From: a virus | DNA length: 29,533 nucleotides | Reading direction: 5' to 3' (one strand) | IMG/VR virus record: IMGVR_UViG_3300020579_000029 | Span: 1 to 29,533 of that record | Shown: positions 1 to 7,265 of the stretch, piece by piece | How the letters are laid out: each line of letters begins with the position of its first letter | How positions within the stretch are numbered: position 1 is the stretch's first letter | The notes under the pieces: generated by a model | Told to the model about the DNA's origin: nothing | Database searches by the model: none | Seen by the model: the letters and a program-made list of their open reading frames with translations, nothing else | Position numbers and translations under genes: made by a program

Positions 1-788
1 TTGTTTATTACAAGTAAGTGTGTAGGCCACCCAGCCTGCGGATTGAAAGTGGCTCCCCAGATAGGCGAATACAGCCCTGGACTGATGGTCACCGTAGACC
101 CACTGATCCCAGTAACAGTCACGGTCTGCGTCTGACTATTACCTGCCGGGCCATTCTGGCCCCCCGACTGCGAACAATCGGGCAAAGCACCACTCGTCTC
201 ACAGTTCCAGATCGTCCCTGGATCAGTCGGCTGATCGGCCTGCCACAGTAAAAGTAGGTCACCAACCTGCAGGTTCGTGGTGTTCGATAGGGTAATAGAT
301 GTAGCACCCTTGGCATACCCAGCAGTCCAGTTAGCAGTGCCAGCCAAGTTACCAAAGGCGGGCGCCTGGATATCACCATTCATGATGCACACGCCCCCAC
401 CCAGGCCCCAGCAGCCTGTACCAGGACCAGTCGTATACTTTACTACGGTCTGATCAGCCCCCATACCCTTTATAACAGTATTGGACTTGCCAGCGAAGTC
501 TATTCTACTATTCAAATAAAATGTCCCCGTACCCAACAGCACATACTGATTAGCACCACAAGCGGCTATAGCACTATTTATAAAAGCTGGCGACCCTGGC
601 GACCCTAGTGTCCCATAGGGTGCAATCGTCGTACCGCACTGGCTCCAGCCCGCATCCGGTATACCGCCCACTACTCCAGCAGCGGACCAGTCAATGGCCC
701 TGCTAGGGTCGATGACTCCAACCCAAGCCTGTCCCCAGGCCGCCTGAGCACATAACATACACAGTAATATAAGTACTAACTGTCTCAT
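1..788 (-). CDS. Exported beta-helix (pectate-lyase-3-like) protein, 3' part missing
   Basis: The frame is open from the ATG at 788 to the window edge (262 codons), so the C-terminus is missing. The N-terminus is a good Sec signal peptide: MRQ, then a Leu/Ile/Cys-rich core, then AAWG|Q as the likely cleavage site near residue 19. The mature part starts like phage and bacterial pectate-lyase-superfamily proteins: a segment resembling INSAIAACGANQYVLLGTG (about residues 68-86) is followed by FYLNSRIDF and a VIKGMGADQTVVKY-type rung, the usual first turns of a right-handed parallel beta-helix. Such domains bind or cleave host polysaccharide in tail spikes. The ATG overlaps the TGA of the preceding gene (ATGA), so translation is probably coupled. 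It is the last gene seen in the fibre/depolymerase block. The fold is inferred from pattern; the signal peptide is seen directly. Confidence 0.75.
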   Translation of the reverse strand, partial: MRQLVLILLCMLCAQAAWGQAWVGVIDPSRAIDWSAAGVVGGIPDAGWSQCGTTIAPYGTLGSPGSPAFINSAIAACGANQYVLLGTGTFYLNSRIDFAGKSNTVIKGMGADQTVVKYTTGPGTGCWGLGGGVCIMNGDIQAPAFGNLAGTANWTAGYAKGATSITLSNTTNLQVGDLLLLWQADQPTDPGTIWNCETSGALPDCSQSGGQNGPAGNSQTQTVTVTGISGSTVTISPGLYSPIWGATFNPQAGWPTHLLVIN

Positions 789-2158
789 CAGTGTGCCTGC
801 AGCGCCAATGCATACGCCTCAATCGTTCCACTTGTAGCAGTCCAGGTTGCTGGGGCCGTCAGCGATCCCGTGGTGATGCCAGAGCCAAAACCGTCTCCAA
901 AGTTACCGGCGGTGCCATCATAAGTGAACCCTGTGCCTGTCAGTCCGCTTATGTTAGCAGTCCCCCCAGATAGCACAATAATAAAATTAGGGTTACCTGA
1001 AAGCGTGAGCGGCACCCCTGCGCACGACGTACACGTGGTGTCAGCAACTTTGTTGGCAGGGTTAGACCCAGCATCAATTGCAATAGTCGTCAGTGGAGGT
1101 ACTGCCTCCCACACAACAACATCGGCCGTACCGCCGCCAAACGAAGTAATCGGCTGGCTAAAAGATGTTACTCCACTTACCGACTGCGTACAATAATAAG
1201 CATCAAGCGTATTACCCGACCCAGCTGCAGGAGCGTTTGGGCCATGAATCCACGCCACGTTACAGGCTCCAGCGGGAGGCGCCCCCATCGTAGCTGCCGC
1301 ATTCGACAACATGGCCACTACTAGAGCATGGTTTGCCCCAGTAGACGCCAGAGTCACTACACACGGAGTCACTGTACAGCCAGCAGATATATGTGCCACC
1401 TGCGTCTTCGACCACGGGCCCGGATTCGTTGACGACCCACAGGACACAGCCATAGGGTTATTTAACTGTAGCCCTACGCCATCATCCAGCACAATCATAA
1501 TAGTCTTATTAGGCGACGTGAGCGGCCAGTCGCTGGCTGCCAATGGCAATCCGCCACACTTAGTTACGTTCCACACGCCCCCGCCAATGTTAAGTGTCAT
1601 GGCCCCAGTGTTTGATATCCCAGCAAACATGTTATAAGCCTGCCCTGGCACGTGCCCAGTGACCGGTGGCTGTATCGTAACTGTCTGAGCGTTAGCAGTG
1701 CCCGCAGTGGTCGGCAGTCCAGGACAGCCATTTATAGGATTAGCCAAATTGAGCACAACATTGGTGGCATCGTACTGAGCATACGCAGTAGGGTTAGGCT
1801 GGATGTCGCCATTCACAAGGGGCAGCGTGCCACACTTAGTTATGGGCACAGCCGCCAGGCCATCAACAGTGAGCGTAGTGCCAGGGCCAGTGTTCGTAGC
1901 CACAGGTGCCCAGCTGACCCACTGTCCATTGGTCCACGACGTTATGACAGGCACAGTGGTCACAGTCTGTACCTGAGCTGTACCACCTCCTATACCAAAG
2001 GGAATGCCTGACCCAGTACCGCCACCCACACCCCCCCTAACTTGGGTAGGATCAATCTGTGTGTTACCCTGCCCCCAACTAGTAGAGGGCCAGCACAACA
2101 CTAGAAGTGATTGGAGCAGTATTAAAAGTAACAGTGTTACCCGACAGCGTATAGTCAT
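788..2158 (-). CDS. Exported cysteine-containing beta-sandwich fibre-like protein
   Basis: This is a 456-residue protein if started at the ATG at 2158, which follows GGGGGAGGTA. An upstream in-frame start at 2182 would add eight residues before the hydrophobic stretch. Residues 1-29 look like a signal peptide: MTIRCR, a long Leu-rich core, then STSWG|Q. The rest is Gly/Thr/Ala/Val-rich with evenly spread cysteine pairs, as in all-beta secreted or fibre proteins. The C-terminal ~200 residues resemble the 257-residue protein at 6492-7265: a NHALVVAML strand, a YYCTQSVSGV segment and a VVVWEAV motif where the other has AAEYSG. The first 80 bases are overprinted on the 3' end of the preceding fibre gene in another frame. 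I recognise no enzyme motif. Role in adsorption or at the host surface is inferred from context. Confidence 0.7.
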   Translation of the reverse strand: MTIRCRVTLLLLILLQSLLVLCWPSTSWGQGNTQIDPTQVRGGVGGGTGSGIPFGIGGGTAQVQTVTTVPVITSWTNGQWVSWAPVATNTGPGTTLTVDGLAAVPITKCGTLPLVNGDIQPNPTAYAQYDATNVVLNLANPINGCPGLPTTAGTANAQTVTIQPPVTGHVPGQAYNMFAGISNTGAMTLNIGGGVWNVTKCGGLPLAASDWPLTSPNKTIMIVLDDGVGLQLNNPMAVSCGSSTNPGPWSKTQVAHISAGCTVTPCVVTLASTGANHALVVAMLSNAAATMGAPPAGACNVAWIHGPNAPAAGSGNTLDAYYCTQSVSGVTSFSQPITSFGGGTADVVVWEAVPPLTTIAIDAGSNPANKVADTTCTSCAGVPLTLSGNPNFIIVLSGGTANISGLTGTGFTYDGTAGNFGDGFGSGITTGSLTAPATWTATSGTIEAYALALQAH

Positions 2159-2753
2159 TACCTCCCCCAGGATTCTGCACAAGCCCGTTCAGTAATACCA
2201 CCACAAACTGGTTAGCCACCGGCGTGATCGCTAGCGTAAACACCTTGTTGACCCCATTGACTGTACCTGTGACCGCATGCAATCCAAGGTGCGTAAGCGT
2301 CGTGGTGCCACTAAAAGTGTTATTACCTGTAAAAGTGTTGTTGGCGCCCAGCATAGCGTTCCCGACCCCGGCGCCCGCAAACGACGCTGCCGCAGCCTGC
2401 ACCGCCGCCGAGATATTCATAGACGGCCCTGAGATGGTCAACTTAAGGCTGAACGCAGGCGGCTGCCCCACGCCCACTGGATTAGACGCAGCCACAAACG
2501 TAAATAGCCACTGCGTCCCTACAGCTCCTGACTGTGCCGCTATGACACTATTGTCAGGCAGGTCCACAGTGAACGCCCCAAAGCTGTCCATGTCACCCGC
2601 ATAGACATGGGTAATAATGCTGGCATTGATCAGCGGTGTCTTACCAGGCGTGCCTGGGTCGATAAAATTAGCCGTCCAATCGCCATTAGCGTAAGGCACG
2701 CCATTGGGATCGAGCACCGTAGCGCTTACTGTAGTGAACCCAGGTCCTGCGAT
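2079..2753 (-). CDS. Short tail-fibre protein with an apparent AUC start codon
   Basis: The protein has 224 residues if started at ATC 2753. The N-terminal ~85 residues are a paralogue of the start of the SGNH spike at 4493: the spike reads MAGFGFTTV and this gene reads (ATC)AGPGFTTV. Both continue with PYANG.W.ANF, PGTPG.TPLIN and FTVDLPDN. ATC 2753 aligns with the spike's ATG and lies eight bases after AGGAGG, so it is the best start. The next conventional option, GTG 2717, would cut twelve conserved residues and has no SD. Residues ~125-150 carry an ANNTFTGNNTFSGTTTL repeat common in phage fibres. The C-terminus (VNGVNKVFTLAITPV, NGLVQNPGG, DYTLSGNTVTF) is a known kind of small beta domain of phage tail proteins. 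The spike's TAG stop is in the same frame, so readthrough is an alternative. Confidence 0.75.
   Translation of the reverse strand: MAGPGFTTVSATVLDPNGVPYANGDWTANFIDPGTPGKTPLINASIITHVYAGDMDSFGAFTVDLPDNSVIAAQSGAVGTQWLFTFVAASNPVGVGQPPAFSLKLTISGPSMNISAAVQAAAASFAGAGVGNAMLGANNTFTGNNTFSGTTTLTHLGLHAVTGTVNGVNKVFTLAITPVANQFVVVLLNGLVQNPGGGNDYTLSGNTVTFNTAPITSSVVLALY
2496..2753 (-). repeat. Duplicated fibre N-terminal domain (partner copy at 4239-4493)
   Basis: The first ~85 codons of this gene and of the SGNH spike are recognisably the same at protein and partly at DNA level, including matching stretches around PYANG, PGTPG, TPLIN, VYAG and FTVDLPDN. It is probably the conserved domain that anchors alternative fibres or spikes to the tail. 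Duplication followed by swapping of the distal domains is inferred. Confidence 0.7.
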
Positions 2754-2760
2754 ATAGCTA

Positions 2761-2767
2761 CCCTCCT
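2761..2767 (-). promoter_or_regulatory. SD preceding the AUC start at 2753
   Basis: On the minus strand the sequence reads TAGGAGGGTAGCTATATCGC. The TAG is the stop of the SGNH spike gene and overlaps AGGAGGG, and ATC follows AGGAGG by eight bases. This SD decides the start in the absence of ATG, GTG or TTG at a usable distance. Confidence 0.7.
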
Positions 2768-4493
2768 AGGGTATCTGCTGTATTATGTTGCGAATAGCTA
2801 ACGCTAAACGTCTTGTCACGTAGGCTGTGCCTAAGTCGGTTGGATGGACGGTATCGCCACTGATATAGGCATCCGCGTTTCCTGTGCCACTTGGAGACGT
2901 GACAGTCCCCGTGCCGGTAATCCAGGGCGCTACTACGGGATCGCCGTTCACGGGAATAAAATAGGTATTTGGATCGTTAAATTGAGCAACGCCAGCCTTC
3001 ACTGAGTTTTCGTCCCGCGTGATGTTTGCGGAACCCCCATTGTTGGGGGCGTCGGGGAGAATGCCACTCACAATAATCGGCACGGAGGGCAATCCCGCTC
3101 GAATTTGCTGCAGTGTGGATAAAACGGCAGCCTGTATTCCAGGCACGTTAACGTCATTGATGCTTGCCGAAACCACAACGAGGTCGGGACTGGCCGGGAT
3201 CACATCATAAACGATTCGCTGCGGATAGCTGTATTGCGCACCGCTGGCCGTGGAAACAAACCCAGTGCCACCAGTCGAGTCGTTCCACACATCGCTCCAG
3301 CCAAGCAGATAGCCGATCTGATGGGGAATGGTCGCATCGACCAGCGATACACCGTTATCGATACTGTCCCCCACCCACACTACACGAATGCGATCCTGTG
3401 TTGGTGGCTGCCAAACACTTTCGGTCGGACCTACGAGGACGCCTTCGAACACATTGTTATTGTGGAATGCGACCGTGATTGTGCGATTCTTGCGTGCTCC
3501 TGCGTTAGTGAAGTCCATCAAGACATAAGAGGGATTAGAGCCGGTCCCGGCTAGGTAGCCAGAAATCGTCACATATTGCCCGTCCACAATGTACCGAATC
3601 GATTGCTGTGCGCTGTTAACTTTGATGGAAACCTTCGTGGCATCGGTAACAAATGTGACGGCGAATCCAGTCGAGGCATTCGGTCCAGGAGTCGCATTAA
3701 TAGATGCCGCCCATAGCTGATAGCCCGGTGACCCCGTGATATGCAGAGTTCCTTGGGTCAAATAGAACGGCGAAGGAGTCGCGTTGTAGGCGTAGACGTT
3801 CGTCAGCCCACCAGGAGCGCTGGCCGATGTGGTAATCGCAGGCTGGATCGACTGAGCCGCAGCGGGAACGGAGATTCCGTAGTAGGACCATGTAACGGTG
3901 CCATCCACAATCGGTGCCATGCCCTGGCCACTTGGTCCAGAGGCTCCCGATGTGCCAGCAATGACACAAATATATTGGTATCCAGCTATCGAAACGACCT
4001 GGCCCACCTGATAGGCGGTAAGGGTTACCCATGCGGGGGCGGGGCCGAGCGGAGTGTTTATCACTGGATTGTTTATAGCGGCTATGGAGGCCACACGCCT
4101 TAGCAGTGTCCCAATGCTGGTTAACCGTGGCACAAATGGCTGCACTGCTGCCGATATATTTTGTGTCGCCCCAGTGATCGTAAGTGTGACTGCAGATGTA
4201 GATATGCTAAGGCTCGTAAGTGTAGCCTTAGACTCGAACGCAAAGCGCCACTGCGTGCCTATGGCCCCAGTCTGTGTACCTATGACAACGTTATCCGGGA
4301 GGTCTACTGTAAAGAACCCCACGTTGTTCATGGTGCCAGCATATACAGTGGTAATGGAGCTGCCGTTGATTAACGGTGTGACCCCAGGCGTACCTGGATT
4401 GACGAAGTTTGCGGACCACGTACCGTTAGCATAAGGCGTCCCTGAAACGTCCGCGATAGTGCCAGTTACTGTGGTGAATCCGAAGCCAGCCAT
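2766..4493 (-). CDS. Tail spike/fibre with C-terminal SGNH (GDSL-type) hydrolase domain
   Basis: A 575-residue protein starting at ATG 4493 after TAAGGAGGCTAA. Residues 1-~85 are the shared fibre N-terminal domain. Residues ~153-206 (AWVTLTAYQVGQVVS, YICVIAGTSG, DGTVTWSYYG) look like the small carbohydrate-binding-type modules common in phage fibres. From ~365 there is an SGNH hydrolase with all four blocks visible: GDS with nucleophile Ser377, a glycine in STGGTG (~409), SIND with Asn446, and DTVHP with Asp547 and His550. The family hydrolyses ester bonds, often removing acetyl groups from polysaccharides, so the likely role is deacetylation of host surface glycan during adsorption. The substrate is not known. 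The C-terminal part looks compositionally unlike the N-terminal domain, suggesting module exchange. Confidence 0.88.
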   Translation of the reverse strand: MAGFGFTTVTGTIADVSGTPYANGTWSANFVNPGTPGVTPLINGSSITTVYAGTMNNVGFFTVDLPDNVVIGTQTGAIGTQWRFAFESKATLTSLSISTSAVTLTITGATQNISAAVQPFVPRLTSIGTLLRRVASIAAINNPVINTPLGPAPAWVTLTAYQVGQVVSIAGYQYICVIAGTSGASGPSGQGMAPIVDGTVTWSYYGISVPAAAQSIQPAITTSASAPGGLTNVYAYNATPSPFYLTQGTLHITGSPGYQLWAASINATPGPNASTGFAVTFVTDATKVSIKVNSAQQSIRYIVDGQYVTISGYLAGTGSNPSYVLMDFTNAGARKNRTITVAFHNNNVFEGVLVGPTESVWQPPTQDRIRVVWVGDSIDNGVSLVDATIPHQIGYLLGWSDVWNDSTGGTGFVSTASGAQYSYPQRIVYDVIPASPDLVVVSASINDVNVPGIQAAVLSTLQQIRAGLPSVPIIVSGILPDAPNNGGSANITRDENSVKAGVAQFNDPNTYFIPVNGDPVVAPWITGTGTVTSPSGTGNADAYISGDTVHPTDLGTAYVTRRLALAIRNIIQQIP

Positions 4494-4515
4494 TTAGCCT
4501 CCTTACACTATAATG

Positions 4516-4659
4516 TTAATAACGTCCCTTCCCCTTGCGTGCCTTGCGCCCCTTGCCACGCTTCCCGGAGCGCTCACGGCCCTTGCGTCCACCAAAGTTC
4601 ATCTCGCTGCCCTTGCCAAACAAGTCACGGTCGGTCTCTTCTAACGACGGCTTAGCCAT
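4516..4659 (-). CDS. 47-residue very basic Lys/Arg/Gly-rich protein
   Basis: An intact small gene between the beta-helix gene and the SGNH spike. ATG 4659 follows CCAGGAGGCACC, an excellent SD, and the TAA is at 4516. The first 20 residues are mixed and acidic (MAKPSLEETDRDLFGKGSEM). From residue 25 on nearly every residue is Lys, Arg or Gly, with GRKGRERSGKRGKG and KARKGKGRY blocks. No known family is recognised. The composition suggests binding to nucleic acid or to an acidic surface, but nothing shows which. It resembles in style the small basic genes at 9097, 22473, 22600 and 26446. The SD and position in the operon argue that it is translated. Confidence 0.65.
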   Translation of the reverse strand: MAKPSLEETDRDLFGKGSEMNFGGRKGRERSGKRGKGRKARKGKGRY

Positions 4660-4677
4660 GGTGCCTCCTGGTTAAAT

Positions 4678-6495
4678 TTACCGATGTACAGACTGTCCGC
4701 CCATAATCATTGCGCCGCCGCGAACACTGGTTGCGCCTGGAATTTGAAATGATGATCCGAACTCCACAGCACCCATACTAGGCGTGAACGGAGACACCGT
4801 AGTGTTCCAAGGGAAGCCATTGTAATCAACTGTCAGGCCCCCGATAGTTACTCCCGCGTACTTAGCCGGACTGCCGGAAGTGATAGTAAAATTGAAGTTG
4901 TCTAGAGCAGATTCCGCCGAGATCGGTGTCGTTGGCTCGCTGACAAACAATGGATCGGAGCATGACTCGTTGGAGAACCCGGTTGTAGGGCATCCCGTGT
5001 TTCGCATATTGAACAGCAGATTATTATTTCGTGTGGTGAAGTTACTCGATGAAATCCCCGGACCGGAGTAGCTGATTACTCCGGGCGTCAGGCCGCTGTT
5101 ATAGCTGGCTTCTGAGAATCCCATCATTAGCACGTTCTCCATGATGAACGAGGGGCCGGATGAATTACAGCTTACGTCCCGGCAAACGAAGTCGATCATG
5201 GTTGCGCCATAACCAACAAAAGTGTCGTTCTGGAGAGTCAACGTACTTGCATGAATCATCTCGAAGGCATTTTGATCTCCAGCGGCTCGGCAGAAGTCCG
5301 ACAGGTACGTGTTAAACGTGGATGGGATTCCTGCGAAGGTCGCGGACATTCGCTTACAGTTCCCGATGCTAACACTGTCAATCACACTGGCGTTCGTAAC
5401 TGCACCTTCCTTGAATTGCTGGCCCATATTGCCGTAGGCGATGGACCGAGAGACAGAAACGGTCCCTCCCGTGACATGAAGCAAATCGAAGCCGTCCTGT
5501 GTGTTGTAACGGAAAATACATCCAGTGCAAGTGAAGTTTAGCGGTGTGTCCGGCGTCCCCACTCCGTCTCCATAGCCAGTGCTGCCATCGTCGTAACAGG
5601 AGATCGCGGGAATCGCGTCCACAATGGGATACTCTTCGTTGCAGCCGTTCCACTCAATCGTCAAGCCAGTGGCATTGACTTGACCGCTCGAACTCATAGT
5701 CCCTAGACCGTCGTCAAAGTTCCACCCAGACCCACCATTGAAACCAATCCGTAACCGGGTAGCAGTTACCGTGCCCCCGATAGGACCAAGAATCCCATTG
5801 TTCGCTAGGCCGTGGATGTTCACATCTTGAAACAGGATGTCATGCGTGGTCGTATAAGTACGAATGCCAGAAATAGCGAAGTCATCGAAGGGAAGATTGC
5901 CGCTACAGAAACTCGGAAAGACCGGAGTGCCCAACTTAATGCACTGCGCGTGGTCGGTGATCTCAAGGCACAGGAAATCCGTAAACGCTGCATTGGTCAG
6001 GTCCCATACCCAGTCAATTCCGAACCCCCCGAAGGTCTGCGTCTTGGTCGCGCAATTGGCCCAATTCTCTCCCACGATGCGCGTGTGCTGTCCTGACGTT
6101 CCAGCCGGAATCGGCAGCGCATACATATGGTCATTGCCAAGACCGCCGTTGCTATAGTTGAAGAAAGTATGTCCTTGATTATCGACTGCCCCAATTCGCC
6201 ACGGTCCGCCACGGATGAAGTAGGTGTCACCGCCCGCGCCAATCCACGCGCCTGCCGCAGTGTTATTGGCCCATAAGTAGCGCACATCTCCGAAAGCGCA
6301 GGCTTGATTGGTTCCGCTTCCAGGGTCGTCCACATCCGCTGCACCGGAACATCGCCCGGTAGGATTGTTGGCAGCATCATAACGTGTCCCGCCGTTTGTG
6401 CGAACGTACCAGCAGTTTCCGGTGCCTGAGCCTGTGCAGGTTGCCGCTAACGAAATGCCAGGAGTGAGAGCTAATATGATTATTATCAGCTTCAA
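4678..6495 (-). CDS. Exported cysteine-rich right-handed beta-helix protein
   Basis: A 605-residue protein with a TTG start at 6495 that overlaps the TGA of the previous gene (TTGA) and follows GGGGGTCGGAGA. Residues 1-17 form a clear signal peptide (MKL, Ile/Leu core, GISLA|AT). The body shows repeated short beta rungs with Asn/Gly turns, such as LTIEWNGCNEEYP, CTGCIFRYNTQDGFDLL and VSRSIAYGN, typical of a parallel beta-helix. The end (SPAKYAGVTI, VDYNGFPW, PSMGAVEF) is a common C-terminal cap of secreted bacterial beta-helix proteins. Many cysteines are spread through it, fitting disulphides formed outside the cytoplasm. Likely role: polysaccharide binding or cleavage at the cell surface; no catalytic residues can be assigned. 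Whether it is in the virion is uncertain. Confidence 0.78.
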   Translation of the reverse strand: MKLIIIILALTPGISLAATCTGSGTGNCWYVRTNGGTRYDAANNPTGRCSGAADVDDPGSGTNQACAFGDVRYLWANNTAAGAWIGAGGDTYFIRGGPWRIGAVDNQGHTFFNYSNGGLGNDHMYALPIPAGTSGQHTRIVGENWANCATKTQTFGGFGIDWVWDLTNAAFTDFLCLEITDHAQCIKLGTPVFPSFCSGNLPFDDFAISGIRTYTTTHDILFQDVNIHGLANNGILGPIGGTVTATRLRIGFNGGSGWNFDDGLGTMSSSGQVNATGLTIEWNGCNEEYPIVDAIPAISCYDDGSTGYGDGVGTPDTPLNFTCTGCIFRYNTQDGFDLLHVTGGTVSVSRSIAYGNMGQQFKEGAVTNASVIDSVSIGNCKRMSATFAGIPSTFNTYLSDFCRAAGDQNAFEMIHASTLTLQNDTFVGYGATMIDFVCRDVSCNSSGPSFIMENVLMMGFSEASYNSGLTPGVISYSGPGISSSNFTTRNNNLLFNMRNTGCPTTGFSNESCSDPLFVSEPTTPISAESALDNFNFTITSGSPAKYAGVTIGGLTVDYNGFPWNTTVSPFTPSMGAVEFGSSFQIPGATSVRGGAMIMGGQSVHR

Positions 6496-7265
6496 TCTCC
6501 GACCCCCGCGGTCCCACCAATGCCTCCCAAGCCCCCAAAACCACCACCTCCCGCTCCGGCTGACACCGCCGGATAAGATACGGTATAGTAGACGAATCTC
6601 GTACCAGAAATAGTGACCCCTGTCAGAGTGCCGGTTCCTATAAATCCTCCGGCACTGACATTCAGTTGTTCTTCGATCATCAAATTAGCGCTTGCAGCCG
6701 AATCGTCGCTGCCAACCAGTGTCCAGCTTCCGGCAGCAGCCCACGTATTCGATGTGTCAAGCGTTGCCCCGCAACCAGACAGAACCAAGTTACCGGCAGT
6801 AGCTGTATAAGAACCATTGGTCCAAGTATTAGTGGCGCTCTCGAAACCGGACATGCCAGTAACAGCGGTATTCACGGGAGTCGCTGTTAGAGAGACCCCG
6901 CTGTACTCAGCGGCACAGAACCCAAGCAGTCCTCCGTTGTTGCCTGTCACGGAAATGGTGATCGTGGTTATGCTGCCTGTATTATCCAGGCGGAACATAG
7001 CAACCTGTACGTTATCGGCTACTGGGCCTGCATCTAATGTCATGCCAGTACCGCTGGCAGTTACTCCGGTGATCGTCCCAATTGCCGGAGTAGATACCTC
7101 CACCACGAAGAAGTTTCCGCTTGCTGTTGTCCATCCCGTTGCGTGCGTGACCGCTCCACCAGATATACTCAAGCTGCCGAAGCATCCCTGATTCACTCGG
7201 GCAATCGCTCCCCAACACGGCCCCGCGATGAACAGCAATCCGAGAGTAAGAAGTAGGCGTCTCAT
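6492..7265 (-). CDS. Exported small beta-sandwich protein with Gly-rich tail
   Basis: A 257-residue protein; ATG 7265 overlaps the TGA of the upstream gene (ATGA). Residues 1-19 are a signal peptide (MRR, LLLTLGLLFIAG, PCWG|A). The mature part is Thr/Gly/Ser-rich with alternating beta strands: NFFVVEVST, VQVAMFRLDNTGSITTITIS and GFCAAEYSGV. The pattern of a variable-residue strand followed by an EYSG motif recurs in exported bacterial and phage proteins. The last ~25 residues are almost only Gly and Ala (AGAGGGGFGGLGGIGG), possibly a flexible linker or adhesive tail. It shares the domain type with the C-terminal half of the gene at 788-2158. No enzyme motif is visible. It could be a fibre tip or a secreted adhesin-like factor. 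Confidence 0.68.
   Translation of the reverse strand: MRRLLLTLGLLFIAGPCWGAIARVNQGCFGSLSISGGAVTHATGWTTASGNFFVVEVSTPAIGTITGVTASGTGMTLDAGPVADNVQVAMFRLDNTGSITTITISVTGNNGGLLGFCAAEYSGVSLTATPVNTAVTGMSGFESATNTWTNGSYTATAGNLVLSGCGATLDTSNTWAAAGSWTLVGSDDSAASANLMIEEQLNVSAGGFIGTGTLTGVTISGTRFVYYTVSYPAVSAGAGGGGFGGLGGIGGTAGVGD

Noticed and set aside
2717-2717. GTG 2717 as the start of the short fibre gene
   Set aside because: There is no SD, and it removes residues conserved with the start of the SGNH spike.
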